Assembly: GCA_034509755.1 (NCBI GenBank)
Contig: CM067545.1
Location: forward strand, 41,781,062 to 41,845,061
Length of the DNA stretch: 64,000 nt
Reading direction: 5' to 3'
Source of the DNA: Anisodus tanguticus
Taxonomy: Eukaryota; Streptophyta; Magnoliopsida; Solanales; Solanaceae
Positions 19,015 through 30,156 of this stretch are shown here, piece after piece (positions within the stretch are counted from its first letter, which is position 1; each line of letters starts with the position of its first letter). A program made the position numbers and the translations under genes. The notes under the pieces were generated by a model, which saw nothing but the letters and a program-made list of their open reading frames with translations, made no database searches and was not told the DNA's origin.

Positions 19015-19247
19015 TACCTCTGTTTCAATTTATGTAAAAATACATTAAAAAGAATGAACTTTAGAAATTTGAAAGCAATTTAATTAGACATTCCATTTTA
19101 TTCCTAATGAGAAGCTTTTATAATTATATAAATGTTATGTTCATGTTAAAAACAACCGATTAATTAAAACTTAAAAGTACTCTTCCTTTATTTTTAAAAT
19201 TTCTTGTCCCATCAAATATGTGATGATAAACTGAAATGGATGGAATA
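19015..19247. mobile_element. probable diverged Stowaway-like MITE
   Basis: Left end CCTCTGTTTCAATTTATG and right end complementary to AAACTGAAATGGATGGAA form an imperfect inverted repeat between TA dinucleotides at 19015-16 and 19246-47. More diverged than the other copies. Confidence 0.5.
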
Positions 19248-19940
19248 CTTGATAAACGCATTTGTCGAAGCCTATATTATATTATTATATCTAGAGTCTA
19301 TCTGACATTAAACAATGTCAGCTAGCAAGGCGAAGATGATCCAACGGTTCAAACATGTTTAAGGATATTATTTCGTTAAAGGTTTCGAGTATTTAATTTC
19401 CTAAGAAGGTGTTAATTAATGAAGTATTCTTGACTTTCTAAGAGAGTAGATGCAGAAATTAAACTAGGTGTCTAATATATTTTCCCAGCACTTTAGGGTT
19501 TGGGACTTTCATCAACATAAGAGAGATAGTAGATAGTTAGGGGAAGAAGGAAAAGGATCGATGGAGAAGAAAGAGTGGATGAGTTGACTAGAGTAATAAA
19601 GTAAAAAAAGGGTGACGTAAAAGGATTCTCAATGATAATTAGGGGACCCAAGTGGTTAGGAAAATCAAAAGATTAAATATTATTAAAAAGTCATTCTCGT
19701 TTGATGTTTTTGCAAATGATTAGAGATGGATAGCTACTACTTCCCTAACCCAATTTTGATTTGGACACTGTCATAGAAAACTGAAGAAGAAAAACTTGCA
19801 TGGACATATATGGGTTTTCAAAGTAAGTTATTTGCACGGATAGTATAAGAATATTTTACACTATCAGATATAGTTTAAATCCAATTGAAAATATATAAAT
19901 CTGTATCATAAGAGTTTAACTAATGATCTAATGTATACGC
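19248..19940. other. intergenic, nothing recognised
   Basis: AT-rich DNA without a coding frame, repeat or regulatory signal that I can support. Confidence 0.4.
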
Positions 19941-20195
19941 CACTACTAAAGGATCTCTATTTTCTCACTGATTTTGCATTGAAAATGTTTTGTGACTATT
20001 TTCTACTGAATGTCGGTGGAAAAAATCTAATTCACACGAAAAACTTATGAAGTTTCCTAGCGTTTCAATGGAAACATGTTTCTCACCATGCGTTTTTGCA
20101 GTGATCTGGTTCGATGGAAATGAGGTGGAAAAATCATGTTCTATAGCATAAATTTCCCGCTAAATGTCGGTGGACTTTTTTTATTTCTAGTAGTG
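19941..20195. mobile_element. CACTA-like non-autonomous element, copy 2
   Basis: Ends CACTACTAAAGGATC and TATTTCTAGTAGTG are inverted repeats. The interior matches copy 1 at 15934-16175 in the same orientation (shared TTTCCTAGCGTTTCAATG-type core and CACCATGCGTTTT). About 255 bp and non-coding. Confidence 0.72.
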
Positions 20196-20282
20196 CACGC
20201 TGACAGTTTAAACAATTTTTACACAATCATGTCATCATTATCTATTCTACACAGTTAAGTCATCATTACCTATTATTGTAAG

Positions 20283-20512
20283 TGAAAATCTGATAGTTAT
20301 GAATAAGAGAAAGAATGTGTATTTTGATAATTAATACGAATTATAAAGGTAGTGTATTTATACACATACCAGTCGAGTATATCAATTGTATACACCTAGA
20401 CTTAGACTCCTAATACAATAGTAACACTTATAATACAACTTATCATTAATGATAATGCTTATCTCAAATTATATTTATCATAATCTAACTAATCTTATCA
20501 TGATCTTCAACA
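20283..20512 (-). repeat. 3' LTR of nested copia
   Basis: This 230-bp LTR begins (on + strand) TGAAAATCTGATAG and ends CATGATCTTCAACA. It is homologous over its length to 29921-30151. Confidence 0.85.
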
Positions 20513-20559
20513 CTTCCCCTCAAGTTAGGTGAGGTGAATTCACAACTCTTAGCTTGTCT

Positions 20560-23430
20560 CTGAAGAATCTGAACTGATCCTTTGCTAAAGTCTTGGTGTG
20601 AACATCAGCGAACTGATCCTTGGATGTAACCAACTGAGTGATCAACTGCCTTGAGTTACCTTCTCTCTCACAGAGTGATAATCCAACTCTACATGCTTGG
20701 TTCTGGCATGTAGCACTGGATTTGTAGTCACATATAGTGCACTCATATTTTCACAAAATAGTGTAGGAGCAGACTTAATGTATATGCCAATATCTTGCAG
20801 AATGTAGGTTATCCATGTAAGCTCAATTGATGTAGTAGCTAAGGCCCTATACTCAACCTCTGCACTTGACCTTGCAACTGTGTTTTGTTTCATAGAAAAC
20901 CAAGACACACAATTTGCACCAAGATATATATTGTAACCAGTGGTGGATCTTCTTGTTATTGCACAACCTGCCCAATCTATATATGAGAACACATACAGTC
21001 TAAAGAAAGACTGAGATGTAATGCATAGTCCATCAGTTCCCTTCACATATCTGAGTATCTTTTTTTGCAGCCTGAAAATGTACAGATTTGGGATTTTGCA
21101 TGAACTGGCTTGCAAGATTCACAACATAGATTATCTTTGGTCTGGTTAGTGTTAAGTATTGCAGACTCCCTACAATGCTTCTGTATAGTGAAGGATCAAC
21201 TGCAGTTCCAATAGCCTCTTGTAAGCTATGTTTCTGAGCTAAAGGAGTATGAACAACCTTAGCATTTGTCATATCCATCTTCTTAAGCAAGTCAGTTACA
21301 TACTTGCTTTGATTCAAGTGAATTCCTCCTGGAAAGTAGTTTATTTCTATGCCTATGAAGAAACTGAGTTGTCCAAGATCCTTCATACTAATTCAGTACC
21401 TAATTTCCTCACAACTCCATCCATTTGCTTAGTATTGCTGCTTGTCACAATTATGTCATCTATATATAACAGTAACAATATTGTTCCCTCTAAACTGTGG
21501 AGAGTGAATAGAGATGAATCAACTATGCTGCACTTGAATCCAAGGTGAAGCAAATGTAAGCTAAATCTCTCAAACCAAGCTCTACGATCTTGTTTGAGAC
21601 CATATACTGCCTTTTTCAACAAACATACATGTTTTGGATATTTTTTATCAACAAAACCTGGTGGTTAATTCATGTATACTTGTTCCATAAGGTGACCATG
21701 TAGGAATGCATTTTTAACATCTAACTGTCTGATAGACTAGTGTTGAGTGACTGCAATAGATACAACAACTCTTATAGTAGTTGCTTTCACAACATGACTA
21801 AAAGTTTTCTCAAAATCTATTCTCTCAAGTTGTGAATAGCCCTTTGCAATCAACCTTGCCTTATGTCTCTCTATTGATCTATATGGCTTCATCTTGGTTC
21901 TAAACACCCATTTTGACCCCACTACATTCATAATAGTAGTTCTAGGGACCAGAATCCAAGTCTCATTTTTATATAGTGCTTGCAGTTCTTCCTTCATGGT
22001 TGTTACCCAATGTGGAACATTAAGTGCTTCTTTGAGTGACTTAGGCTCCCTAGTTACATATGCAGATAATGAAGTTGAGTCAATGGTAAGTGTTTAGCTT
22101 TTGACCTGGTTATCATGACATAATCTGTTGCTGATGCTTGAGTTGTTGAAGAATGAGTTGAAGTCTGTTGTTGAGGAGAGGCTTGATTTGTGAGGAGCTT
22201 GGATAGATCAACCTTAAGATAAATTCCATATTGATTCTCAACACTGAATTGTTGAGACTATTACTGTTGATTATCATTATCTGAGTGGACTTCCTCATCA
22301 CCTGAGAGTTCCACAACATTTTCCATATTGCTTTCCACAGTGTGTACTTCCCCTAAAGTGATATCAACATCATGGACTGCATCATGAGCATCTACATCAT
22401 GAGTTGGAATGTCATGAGCTGGTTCTTCTGATGGAATGTCATGAACTTATTCCTCTGATGACAACACTTTTCCTAAAGTATCATGCAGGTCAACACCAGA
22501 TGTGGGAAATACATCAGCTACATTCTTGGATTCTGAGAAGAATTCAAAAAAGGTTACAAGATGAGTGGAACCTGCAGAGAGATTGTCAGCATTGTGTTCC
22601 TGCACATATGGTAAAGTTAGTTCATCAAAGACAACAATCTTGATATAAACACGTTTCTTATGGATGGATGATAGCATTTATAACCCTTATAGAGACTACT
22701 ATAACCAATGGACACACAGGGATATGTCGTTGGGGAGAACTTGTTGTTTCCTTTGATATAGGAAAAACACCTACAATCAAACACCTTTAAACTGTTATAG
22801 TCAGGATGCACTTCATGCAGTTTGTAAAAGGTGTTTCCTTCTTGAGTACTGAGGATGGTAATCTATTTATCAGAAATACAGTTGTGATAAAGGCTTTTAC
22901 CTACATGAACAAATGTAGTTTAGCATGAAACAACTATGTCAAACCAGTTTCCACCACATGTATATGCTTTCTTTCTGCAATACCATTCTGCTAAAATGTG
23001 TTTAGACATGAGATATGCCTAACAATGTCACAAGTCTCCAAATGATTAATACTTTAGGCTAGAGAACTCACCACCTCCATCACATTGGAATATCTTAATG
23101 TATTTGAAAAACTATTTTTCAACCATTTTCTGGAACTTGACAAACACTTCAAAAAAGTCTGATTTTCTTTTTCATGGATAAACCATGTGAACCTACTATG
23201 ATCATCCACTTCATATGTTGTGAAGACTCAACAGCTGCAGGACCCCATAAATCAAAGTGAATTTTCATCAATGGCTTCTTTTCAATTTTATTTCTCAGGC
23301 CAAAAGGCAATTTACAGCCTTTTCCCATTTGACAACTAACACAAACAATAAGATTTTTATTCCAACAAGTGATATTGATACACTTATTCTTATCTAAACT
23401 TCTAAAAACTTAGAGTTTGGATGCCCAAGT
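20560..23430 (-). pseudogene. copia integrase, RT and RNase H remnant
   Basis: On the - strand, from high to low coordinate: integrase fragments (about 23.4-22.6 kb, including DCRCFSYIKGNNKF), RT from 21997 (ETWILVPR, GSKWVFRTKMK, HKARLIAKGYSQ) with LLYIDDIIVTSS in the YVDD position at about 21470, then RNase H (IDWAGCAITRRSTTGYNIY) ending with HARTKHVELDYHSVREKV. Integrase, RT and RNase H are split by stops and frameshifts. Enzymatic residues are partly kept, but no full Pol can be translated. Confidence 0.82.
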
Positions 23431-23438
23431 CTAGCATG

Positions 23439-24373
23439 TCAAACATCACTAGAACTAACACTACTGCTCTTTGTTTGTGTTGCTATCAATGCTAGCAGGT
23501 TGTTGTCTTCCAAAGCATAGATGTCTCCTCTTCTAGTTCTCTTGGTCAGATGCTTTCCTATTATCTTGTATTTTACATCAAAAGTGGATTCATCAAACTC
23601 AATTGTAGAGTAATTGTCTCTGGTTAGTTTACTTACTGATATCAGTTTCTTCTTAAGTTTAGGAACAACTAGAACTTCTTTCAATTTTAAACCAAACATG
23701 TTTCCACTATCAATATGTGTAATGTTCAGTTCCTCTCCATTTCCTACTACTATCTTATCAGTTTCTTTATAAGATCTTAGATTAGATAGCTTACCTGAAG
23801 ATTTTGTCATATGCAAACTTGCTCCTAAGTCCATATAGGCTGCATTATCAACATTGTTGGAGTCATTCAAATTGATTGAGGCCAAGGATTGAGGCAAGTC
23901 TTTTGGTGCTTGATATAAGAAATTCCACCTGTAGAAGCATTTTAGTGTAGTGTACTTATTCCTTCCACAGATTTGGCAAGCACCAGACTCCTCCTTCTCC
24001 TTTGAATGATTTGTATTTGCCTGAGAACTTTGGTTGCCTTGATTTTCACTTCGTCTAGAAGCTCTAAAATCTCTACCTCTTGAGTTGTAGTTCATGTTTC
24101 CCCTCTTATTAATATAGGAGTTTTCTCTTCCCCTATAGTTATTTGATCTTTGAGTAGTAAAAGTTGTGTTATGATTGACTTGTTGTAGATCTTCTCCGTC
24201 ATCTTCTATGAGATCATGACATCTCAGTACATTCACCAACTATTTCAAGGTTGGATAGGGTGGTTTCCAAGCATAACTGTCCTGAAAGTCTTGTACTTAG
24301 GACCTAGTCCTCTGAAAAAATTAATCACCCTGCTGTCTTCATCTACTGGTTTGTGTATGGCTGCTAAACCATC
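23439..24373 (-). pseudogene. copia gag C-terminal part and protease, left of CACTA insertion
   Basis: A 266-codon frame (24239-23439) holds an Arg/Gly/Asn-rich nucleocapsid region, a zinc knuckle CQICGRNKYTTLKCF (final ligand changed from His-Cys spacing), then a protease-like AAYMDLGASLHMT with Leu replacing Ser/Thr in the D-S/T-G site. The part between 24240 and 24373 is the gag segment directly next to the transposon insertion. Confidence 0.75.
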
Positions 24374-24384
24374 CATTACAAGAA

Positions 24385-24900
24385 ATCGGACTTATTGTGG
24401 CGATAAAAATCGCCACAAGAATTCCATAAGTCGCCACTAAAGACCTATAACAACGACTTTTCTGCCGTTGATAGTACTTTCATAACTAAAGGTTATTTGT
24501 GACGACCCTCAAAAGTCGCCACAATAAGCTGGAATTTGTAGCGACATCTATCGCCACAATAGGTAAGCAAGCATGTCACAAATAATTATTTGACAACATA
24601 GATATTGGCCTAGTCGCTGCTGAAATAAAACTTTTAGCAGCGACTTCGTCGCCATAAAATAAAGTGGCTATCAACAACTTTTTTCTCGCTACTAAAATGT
24701 GATATTAGTAGCGACACTTGTCGCCACAAAACTCAATATCAGTAGTAAATTTGTTTTCACTGCTATATAATTACTATTAGTAGCGACAGTTGTCGTCAGA
24801 AAACAAATATGCTATCAGAGGCAACTTTCCTCTTGCTACTAAAAATATAACTCATCTGTAGCAATATTTATCTGGCTACTGAAGAACAACTTTTAGCAAC
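24385..24900. repeat. CACTA sub-terminal repeat array
   Basis: Many diverged copies of GTCGCCACAA, TAGCGACA and complements occur at 20-60-base intervals (for example near 24399, 24430, 24511, 24541, 24650, 24721). The right end has few (about 29231-29370). Clusters like this next to CACTA ends bind the transposase in En/Spm. Confidence 0.7.
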
Positions 24901-25705
24901 AATAAAAATGACTACAAAAATTATTAAACCAACTGTGTGCCTATTACATATTATCAAAAACTTCCATTGCATGGCTTCAAGCTTCTCTTTGGTCCACCCC
25001 ATTGTTTAAAAATCTTGTCCCTATTATTAAAAAAAATATAGGATCACTTTGAAAATTCTCACAATTCAATGCTAGTAATAAAAGGGGTCACTTAGAGCAC
25101 ATAAGACTTTAAAAATCAATGACATATATAATAGTTTCAAGACTTTATAAAGATAAAGATTTATACTTTTCTACTTTATCCTGACCCAACCCCACTCCTA
25201 ATAACCATGACTCATTTCTTTTAGTCCTTAAACATTAATCATATTTGGACACGATAACACTGATACTTTTTTTGACAATGATAACATAACGATACCACTG
25301 ATATTACTTGCTAGCAGCCATTAATCTTAGTACCAACTACAGAAGATAAAGCTTCAGTTACACCAACTATTTGTAAATATTGATCATCTTGCTCTTCTAG
25401 AATTTAGTGTGAGAAGTTGAAGATTTAAGAGATTTGTAGTGTGAAAAGTTGAAGATTTAAGAGAGAAAGGATGAAAAAATATGTAGAGAATGGGGGAAAA
25501 ACTAGAAGAATGGCATATAAGCTTCTGCATTCTATTTCTTTTAATTAAAGTAGCATTTTTTTATTTCTTTTTATATTAAAATTAAATTCAATGGGCTATA
25601 GGAGTGACCAAGTCGCCACAAAGGACATTCAGAGGCGACTATTTACAAGTTGCCACTGAAAATATGGAGCCAAAATTTTGGTGTTCGCGGGAATTGAAAA
25701 TTTCA
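24901..25705. other. CACTA interior, non-coding
   Basis: AT-rich interior between the sub-terminal array and the hAT insertion. No transposase or other frame. A local duplication GTGTGAAAAGTTGAAGATTT/GTGAGAAGTTGAAGATTTA lies at about 25409-25461. Confidence 0.5.
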
Positions 25706-25720
25706 GAATTAGCTAAGGAC

Positions 25721-25920
25721 GGCCCGACCCCGACCCGATCCCGTCCCGAGCCCGACCAGACACTGCCCCGACCCCGAGTAAAAAAAAAAAAATGGTAGCG
25801 GGACTCGAACCGGGACGGGACAATGTCTTGTCCCGACTCGTCCCGACCCCGCCCCAGGCCCGCCAAACCCGACCCCGCCCCGATCCCGCCCGAAAGCCTC
25901 CCCTTTGCAAATATAACCGT
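25721..25920 (+). repeat. left GC-rich sub-terminal array of hAT
   Basis: Tandem variants of CCCGACCCCG, CCCGATCCCG and CCCGCC fill this interval. It reads C-rich on the + strand, as does the right array. Confidence 0.75.
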
Positions 25921-26375
25921 TGCACCAACGGCCATTTTAGATTTTGGCCGTTGGGCAACAACCATTTTTGGCCTCCCCCAACCCCCTCTATCCTCCTAAT
26001 ATTTATTTTTAACCCATAAATTATTATATTTACACTTTAACCCAATTTTCCAACTATAAATAACTCATTTTCTCTTCATCTTTCTCACAAATCTTCCTAC
26101 AATCTCTCTAATCTCTCAATATATCTCTCTACAAGTCTATATTGTTTACTAAATATTCATTTTTATTTATTCATTTGGGAATTGGGAGTGAAGTTGACAA
26201 CTAGCTTGAGGATCTTCCATCGAGCAAAGTTTCAATTTTCAACCTCTCGATTACACGTCGACGTTACGTCGGCGTTTGGTACATTCGTTCCTTCATTAAA
26301 TTATTATTGTCTGTTTATTATTTTATTTAACGCACTTAATTTTATTATCTTTAATTATTTATTATCATAATTAAA

Positions 26376-28790
26376 ATGGAAGGATTAAGAGGTATGTTTA
26401 AGGGTAAGGGTAAGGGTGCTTCTTCTAGTAGGGGCAACCAGGGCAAGGGTACTTCTTCTAGTCATCCTATTCCTACATAGGATGATTTTGTTGATACTCA
26501 ATATTTTCCTACAATACCATTAGATTTAGACGATGAACTATTTTCTGAAAGAGAAGACTTTAATTTAGACGATGATCTAGATGATACACTCACTAATGTT
26601 GATGACAACACACCCACTAGTGCACCTTCAATTGAAATTCCTCCTATTGCCCCTAGTATGAGACGAGGTCCAGCAAAACGAAAATCAGATGCATGAATAT
26701 TTTTTGATAGGGACGTAGAGAATCAAGTAGCTAGATGTAAAATTTGTAAAAATGTTTTAAAATTTAAAACTGGAAAAGGTCACGGTGGGACGGGGAGTTT
26801 AATTAGACACATAATAAGTGTTCATCCAGCTAGGTATGCCCAATATCAGGCTTCAAAACCAGGTGCGCAAACACCCGCTCCATCGGGACAAGGTTCACAT
26901 ACTGATACTGTCCCTGACCAAGTACAAGGTCAAATTAACCCTATGACGAGGGGAATTGTAGGCCCTAAATACAATAAACATAGAGATAGGGAAGCAATAT
27001 CAAAATTAGTTGTTGTGGAGGGTTTGCCTTTTTCATTTCCTTCATCTCCCGGTTTTATTCATTACATTAGAGATATATATAATCCTGCTTTTAACGGTTT
27101 TCCTAGATCAACTGTTAAGATAGATGTATTTAAATTCACACATGAATATCAACAATATTTACGTTTTTCATTATATCATTTTAATGGCAAAGTATCTATC
27201 ACGTCTGATATAGGTCGTAGTACTAACGGCCATGATTATTTAACGGTAACTTGTCATTGGATAGATTATAAATGGTCTATGCAAAAACGTATCTTAGCGT
27301 ATAGATATATAGATGATAGGCACACTGGTACTTTTATTGCAGAAAATATTTATCAAGTGTGCCATTATTACGGAATAACCGATAAAATTATGACTATTAC
27401 ATTAGATAACGCTTCTTCTAACAATTACGCTATTACAATTTTAAAAAATAGTTTAACTCCATCTTTTCCAGATCATTTTCATATAAAATGCGTGTGCTAT
27501 ATATATAACTTAATTGTAAAGGATGGTCTATCACTTTTTGAAGACATTCTTAGTAAAATACAATTTGCTATAAACTTTATTTTTAAAAGTAATAAAGTAC
27601 AACGAAGAAAAGAATATAAAAAAACTTGTCACGATTGTGGACTACCTTATAGAAAAATTCCACAAGAAGTATCCACTATGTGGAATTCTTTATACGAGCA
27701 ACTACTTGTTGCTTATGACTATAGAAAACCTATAACTTTATTTTTTAACTCTCATAATCAAAATCCAGTTGATATGATTGTAGATAGTGATTGGGTAAAA
27801 ATTTCCGAACTTATTGTATTTTTAGAGAAATTTTTTCAAGCAACAAAAGAATTTTCTGGTATATATTATCCTACTATTTCAACTATGTTGTTTTATATAA
27901 CTCTAATATTTTTATTACTTAGTGAATATATGAAAAAACCAGCTTATATGGCAGCTATTAAAAAAATGTTTATCAAAATAAAAAAATATTTTATTCCTAT
28001 TCCCACTATTTATATTATTGGTGCTGTATTAAATCTGACTATTAAAATAGACTGTACTAAATCACTTATTGAAACTATTTACGATTGTATAGAAGTACTA
28101 CCACCTCTAAGTCCAAAAAATCTAAATCACCCACCACCTATTGAACAAACTAAAGAAGAAGTGTTGTCTAGCGTAGAAGACCAATGCAAAAAAATATATA
28201 GGTTTTACCAACAAGAAAATGCTAGTAACTTACTGGCTTCCATACCATCTTCTTTATCTTCAACACAACCTCACAAAAGACATGCTGTTTCTGCGGCTAG
28301 TATTGAAAGCCTCAGAAATAGAATGTGCAGCCGTACCTCTACTACTAACCAAATTAGCGAGTTGGATATTTTTGTTTTGCAGGTTTCTGTAACGTACCAA
28401 GAAGTTATCAATGAAGATGGACATGAAGACTTGCTGAAATACTGGAGGGGGAATGAGAAGACCTTTCCGACACTTTCATTGATGGCCCGAGATGTTTTGA
28501 ACATTCAAGCGTCATCAATCGCGTCGAAAGCGCTTTTTCTGCTTGCAGATATCAAATAGGAGACCACAGACACTCATTAGCCGGAGACAGCTTGGAAATT
28601 GCAGTATTATTCAGAGATTGGATACGAGCGGAGCGGAGCGGAGAAGGTGCGGTCAATCGGAGATCAACGAAGAAGAAGACGAAAACTACAACGAAATCTT
28701 ATCCGAAGGTGGTGGAAGCGACGTGGATCAATTTGACCAACAAATACCAATTCCAACCGAAGAACTACAGGAAATTATCAAGCAATAAGA
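26376..28790 (+). pseudogene. hAT transposase with BED finger, two stops and one frameshift
   Basis: The frame begins MEGLRGMFKGKGKG at ATG 26376. A BED-type zinc finger follows (VARCKICKNVLKF, then GSLIRHIISVH) at about 26725-26826. The RNase H-like catalytic core and insertion domain run from 26943, with MTITLDNASSNNYAI and FHIKCVCYIYNLIVKDGL in usual order. The C-terminal dimerisation domain starts near 28340 (DLLKYWRGNEKTFPTLS). In-frame stops are TAG at 26478-26480 and TGA at 26694-26696, and a one-base frame change lies near 28520, after which the frame resumes to the acidic end EELQEIIKQ. Only three visible disabling changes mean loss of function is fairly recent, or in a few members. 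It would have bound its ends and catalysed cut-and-paste. Confidence 0.88.
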
Positions 28791-29025
28791 ACAAGTTTTT
28801 TTGAGAATGTATTTTTTTTAATTACAATTTTATTATGTAATTTGTAACTTTTGGACAACACCACAAAGTTGCAATTTAGACAATTGTATTTGTATTACAA
28901 AAAAATCATGTCTATTAAATAATATAAGAGGCACAAAAATAGCCTTGGGATGTTTTTATTACACTATCTTGTCTTATTTATTGATTTTTTTTTATACATA
29001 TGTTATTAAAAAAAAAACCGCCGGA

Positions 29026-29212
29026 ACCTGCCCCGATCCCGACCCCGACCCGACCCCGCCCCAACCCAATTCCGACGGGATCGGGATCAGGACGGGACTG
29101 GAGCAAGTCCCGCCAAACCCGACCCCGCCAGACCCGACCCCGCCCCCTTCGCCCGTCCCGCCCCAACCCCGACCCCGCCAAACCCGGCCCGCCAGACCCT
29201 AGCCCGGCCCAC
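29026..29212 (+). repeat. right GC-rich sub-terminal array of hAT
   Basis: More than ten variants of CCCGACCCCGCC lie here, C-rich on the + strand as at the left end. The terminus CCACCCCTA follows at 29216-29224. Confidence 0.75.
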
Positions 29213-29385
29213 TAGCCACCCCTAGAATTAGCGACGCCTATTAGTGGAAACCTACGAGAACTCGCCCCTAAATGTTTATCTTCTGCAGCGACGTCAATTG
29301 TCGCCATTGAAAATGTAACTATTATGACAACAAATAGGGTCGGTCCTAAATGTCACCACAATAATTCCTATTTCCTGTAGTGATC

Positions 29386-29853
29386 ACATATGTTCTTAAA
29401 CTCTTTCAAGAACTCATCAGTAGTCTTGTTTTTCATTTTTATTGGTTAAAGTTGTTGCTTCAACTGTTATTCTTTGTTCTTAGTAGCCTAAAGATATGTT
29501 TCTTCTAAGATTTTCCATATCTCTTTTGCAGTTTTTCAACCTACAATGAGATACATGGTTTCTTCTGATAATGTACTAGAAATCCAACTCCTCAGCAACA
29601 CATTTTTTGGTTCCCAATCATCACTATCACTGACTTTCTCACTAGTTTTCTGACTAGGAGTTTTGTTACTGTTGGAAGTATCTTCTTCAGTGACTGCAGT
29701 GTTTGGTTCATCCTTGATGAGATAGACTAGTCTCTTAACTTGGATCAACAGCAACATTTGAGTTCTCCATATCAAATAGTTTGAAGGCTTGAGTTTTATG
29801 GATACGAAGTAATAAGGTGGTGAGATTGAGAGTGTGTTTGAGGTTGAGGCCAT
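29386..29853 (-). pseudogene. copia gag N-terminal part, right of CACTA insertion
   Basis: On the - strand, a frame from ATG 29853 reads LKPSNYLIWRTQMLLLIQ and ends with DWEPKNVLLRSWISSTLSEE before a stop at about 29536. Then gag resumes in a different frame (TTDEFLKEFKN) up to the CACTA junction. The start is 56 bases from the primer site, normal for copia. Together with 23439-24373 it made one gag. Confidence 0.75.
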
Positions 29854-29908
29854 TTTCTTTGGACAGAGTTTGCATGCTTAAGAATTATATGCGGAAGAAG
29901 AGCTTAAT

Positions 29909-29920
29909 GCTCTGATACCA
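29909..29920 (-). other. primer binding site of nested copia
   Basis: The complement reads TGGTATCAGAGC, matching the 3' end of plant initiator Met tRNA, directly next to the 5' LTR. Confidence 0.85.
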
Positions 29921-30151
29921 TGAGAAATCTGAGAGATATGAATGAGAGAAAGGTTGTGTATTTTGATAATTAATACAGATTAGAGAGGAAGTGTATTTAT
30001 ACACATACCAGTCGAGTACATCAGTTGTATATAGCTAGACTTAGACTCCTAATATAGTAGTAACACTTACAATACAACTTATCTCTAATGACAATGCTTA
30101 TCTCTAATCATACTTATCATAATCTAACTAATTTTATCATGATCTTCAATA
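29921..30151 (-). repeat. 5' LTR of nested copia
   Basis: This 231-bp LTR is homologous to 20283-20512; it begins (on + strand) TGAGAAATCTGAGAG and ends CATGATCTTCAATA. Confidence 0.85.
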
Positions 30152-30156
30152 CTAAG

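Larger units (their letters stand above)
25714..29224 (+). mobile_element. hAT transposon, near full length, inserted in CACTA
   Basis: A perfect 8-bp TSD, GAATTAGC, lies at 25706-25713 and 29225-29232. The right terminus read on the - strand is TAGGGGTGGCTAG, the common hAT end; the left is TAAGGACGGCCCG, an imperfect match. Length is 3511 bp. Both ends carry GC-rich CCCGACCCCG arrays, followed inside by AT-rich DNA and a transposase gene on the + strand. It inserted after the CACTA element. Confidence 0.92.
24374..29382. mobile_element. CACTA (En/Spm) element, non-autonomous, containing a hAT
   Basis: The left end CATTACAAGAAATC (one change from CACTACAAGAAAT) and right end ATTTCCTGTAGTG are the usual CACTA termini. 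A perfect 3-bp TSD, ATC, is present at 24371-73 and 29383-85. Sub-terminal regions are packed with GTCGCCAC/TAGCGAC motifs in both orientations, the likely transposase-binding repeats. Without the internal hAT it is about 1.49 kb with no transposase frame, so mobilisation would need a protein in trans. Confidence 0.9.
20283..30151 (-). mobile_element. Ty1/copia retrotransposon interrupted by nested CACTA and hAT elements
   Basis: LTRs at 20283-20512 (3') and 29921-30151 (5') share most of their sequence. Primer site TGGTATCAGAGC (initiator Met tRNA type) is the complement of 29909-29920, and the purine tract (complement of CTTCCCCTCAAG) is at 20513-20524. Flanking 5-mers GTAAG (20278-82) and CTAAG (30152-56) agree at 4 of 5. 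The gag frame is broken at 24374-29382 by the CACTA element and continues on the other side, so the copia is older than the CACTA insertion. Without the insert, the element is about 4.86 kb. Confidence 0.88.

Noticed and set aside
25639..26019. Arg/Gly/Pro-rich frames on both strands
   Set aside because: Low-complexity readings of the hAT GC-rich array.
28945..29215. Pro/Asp-rich frames
   Set aside because: The same artefact at the right hAT array.
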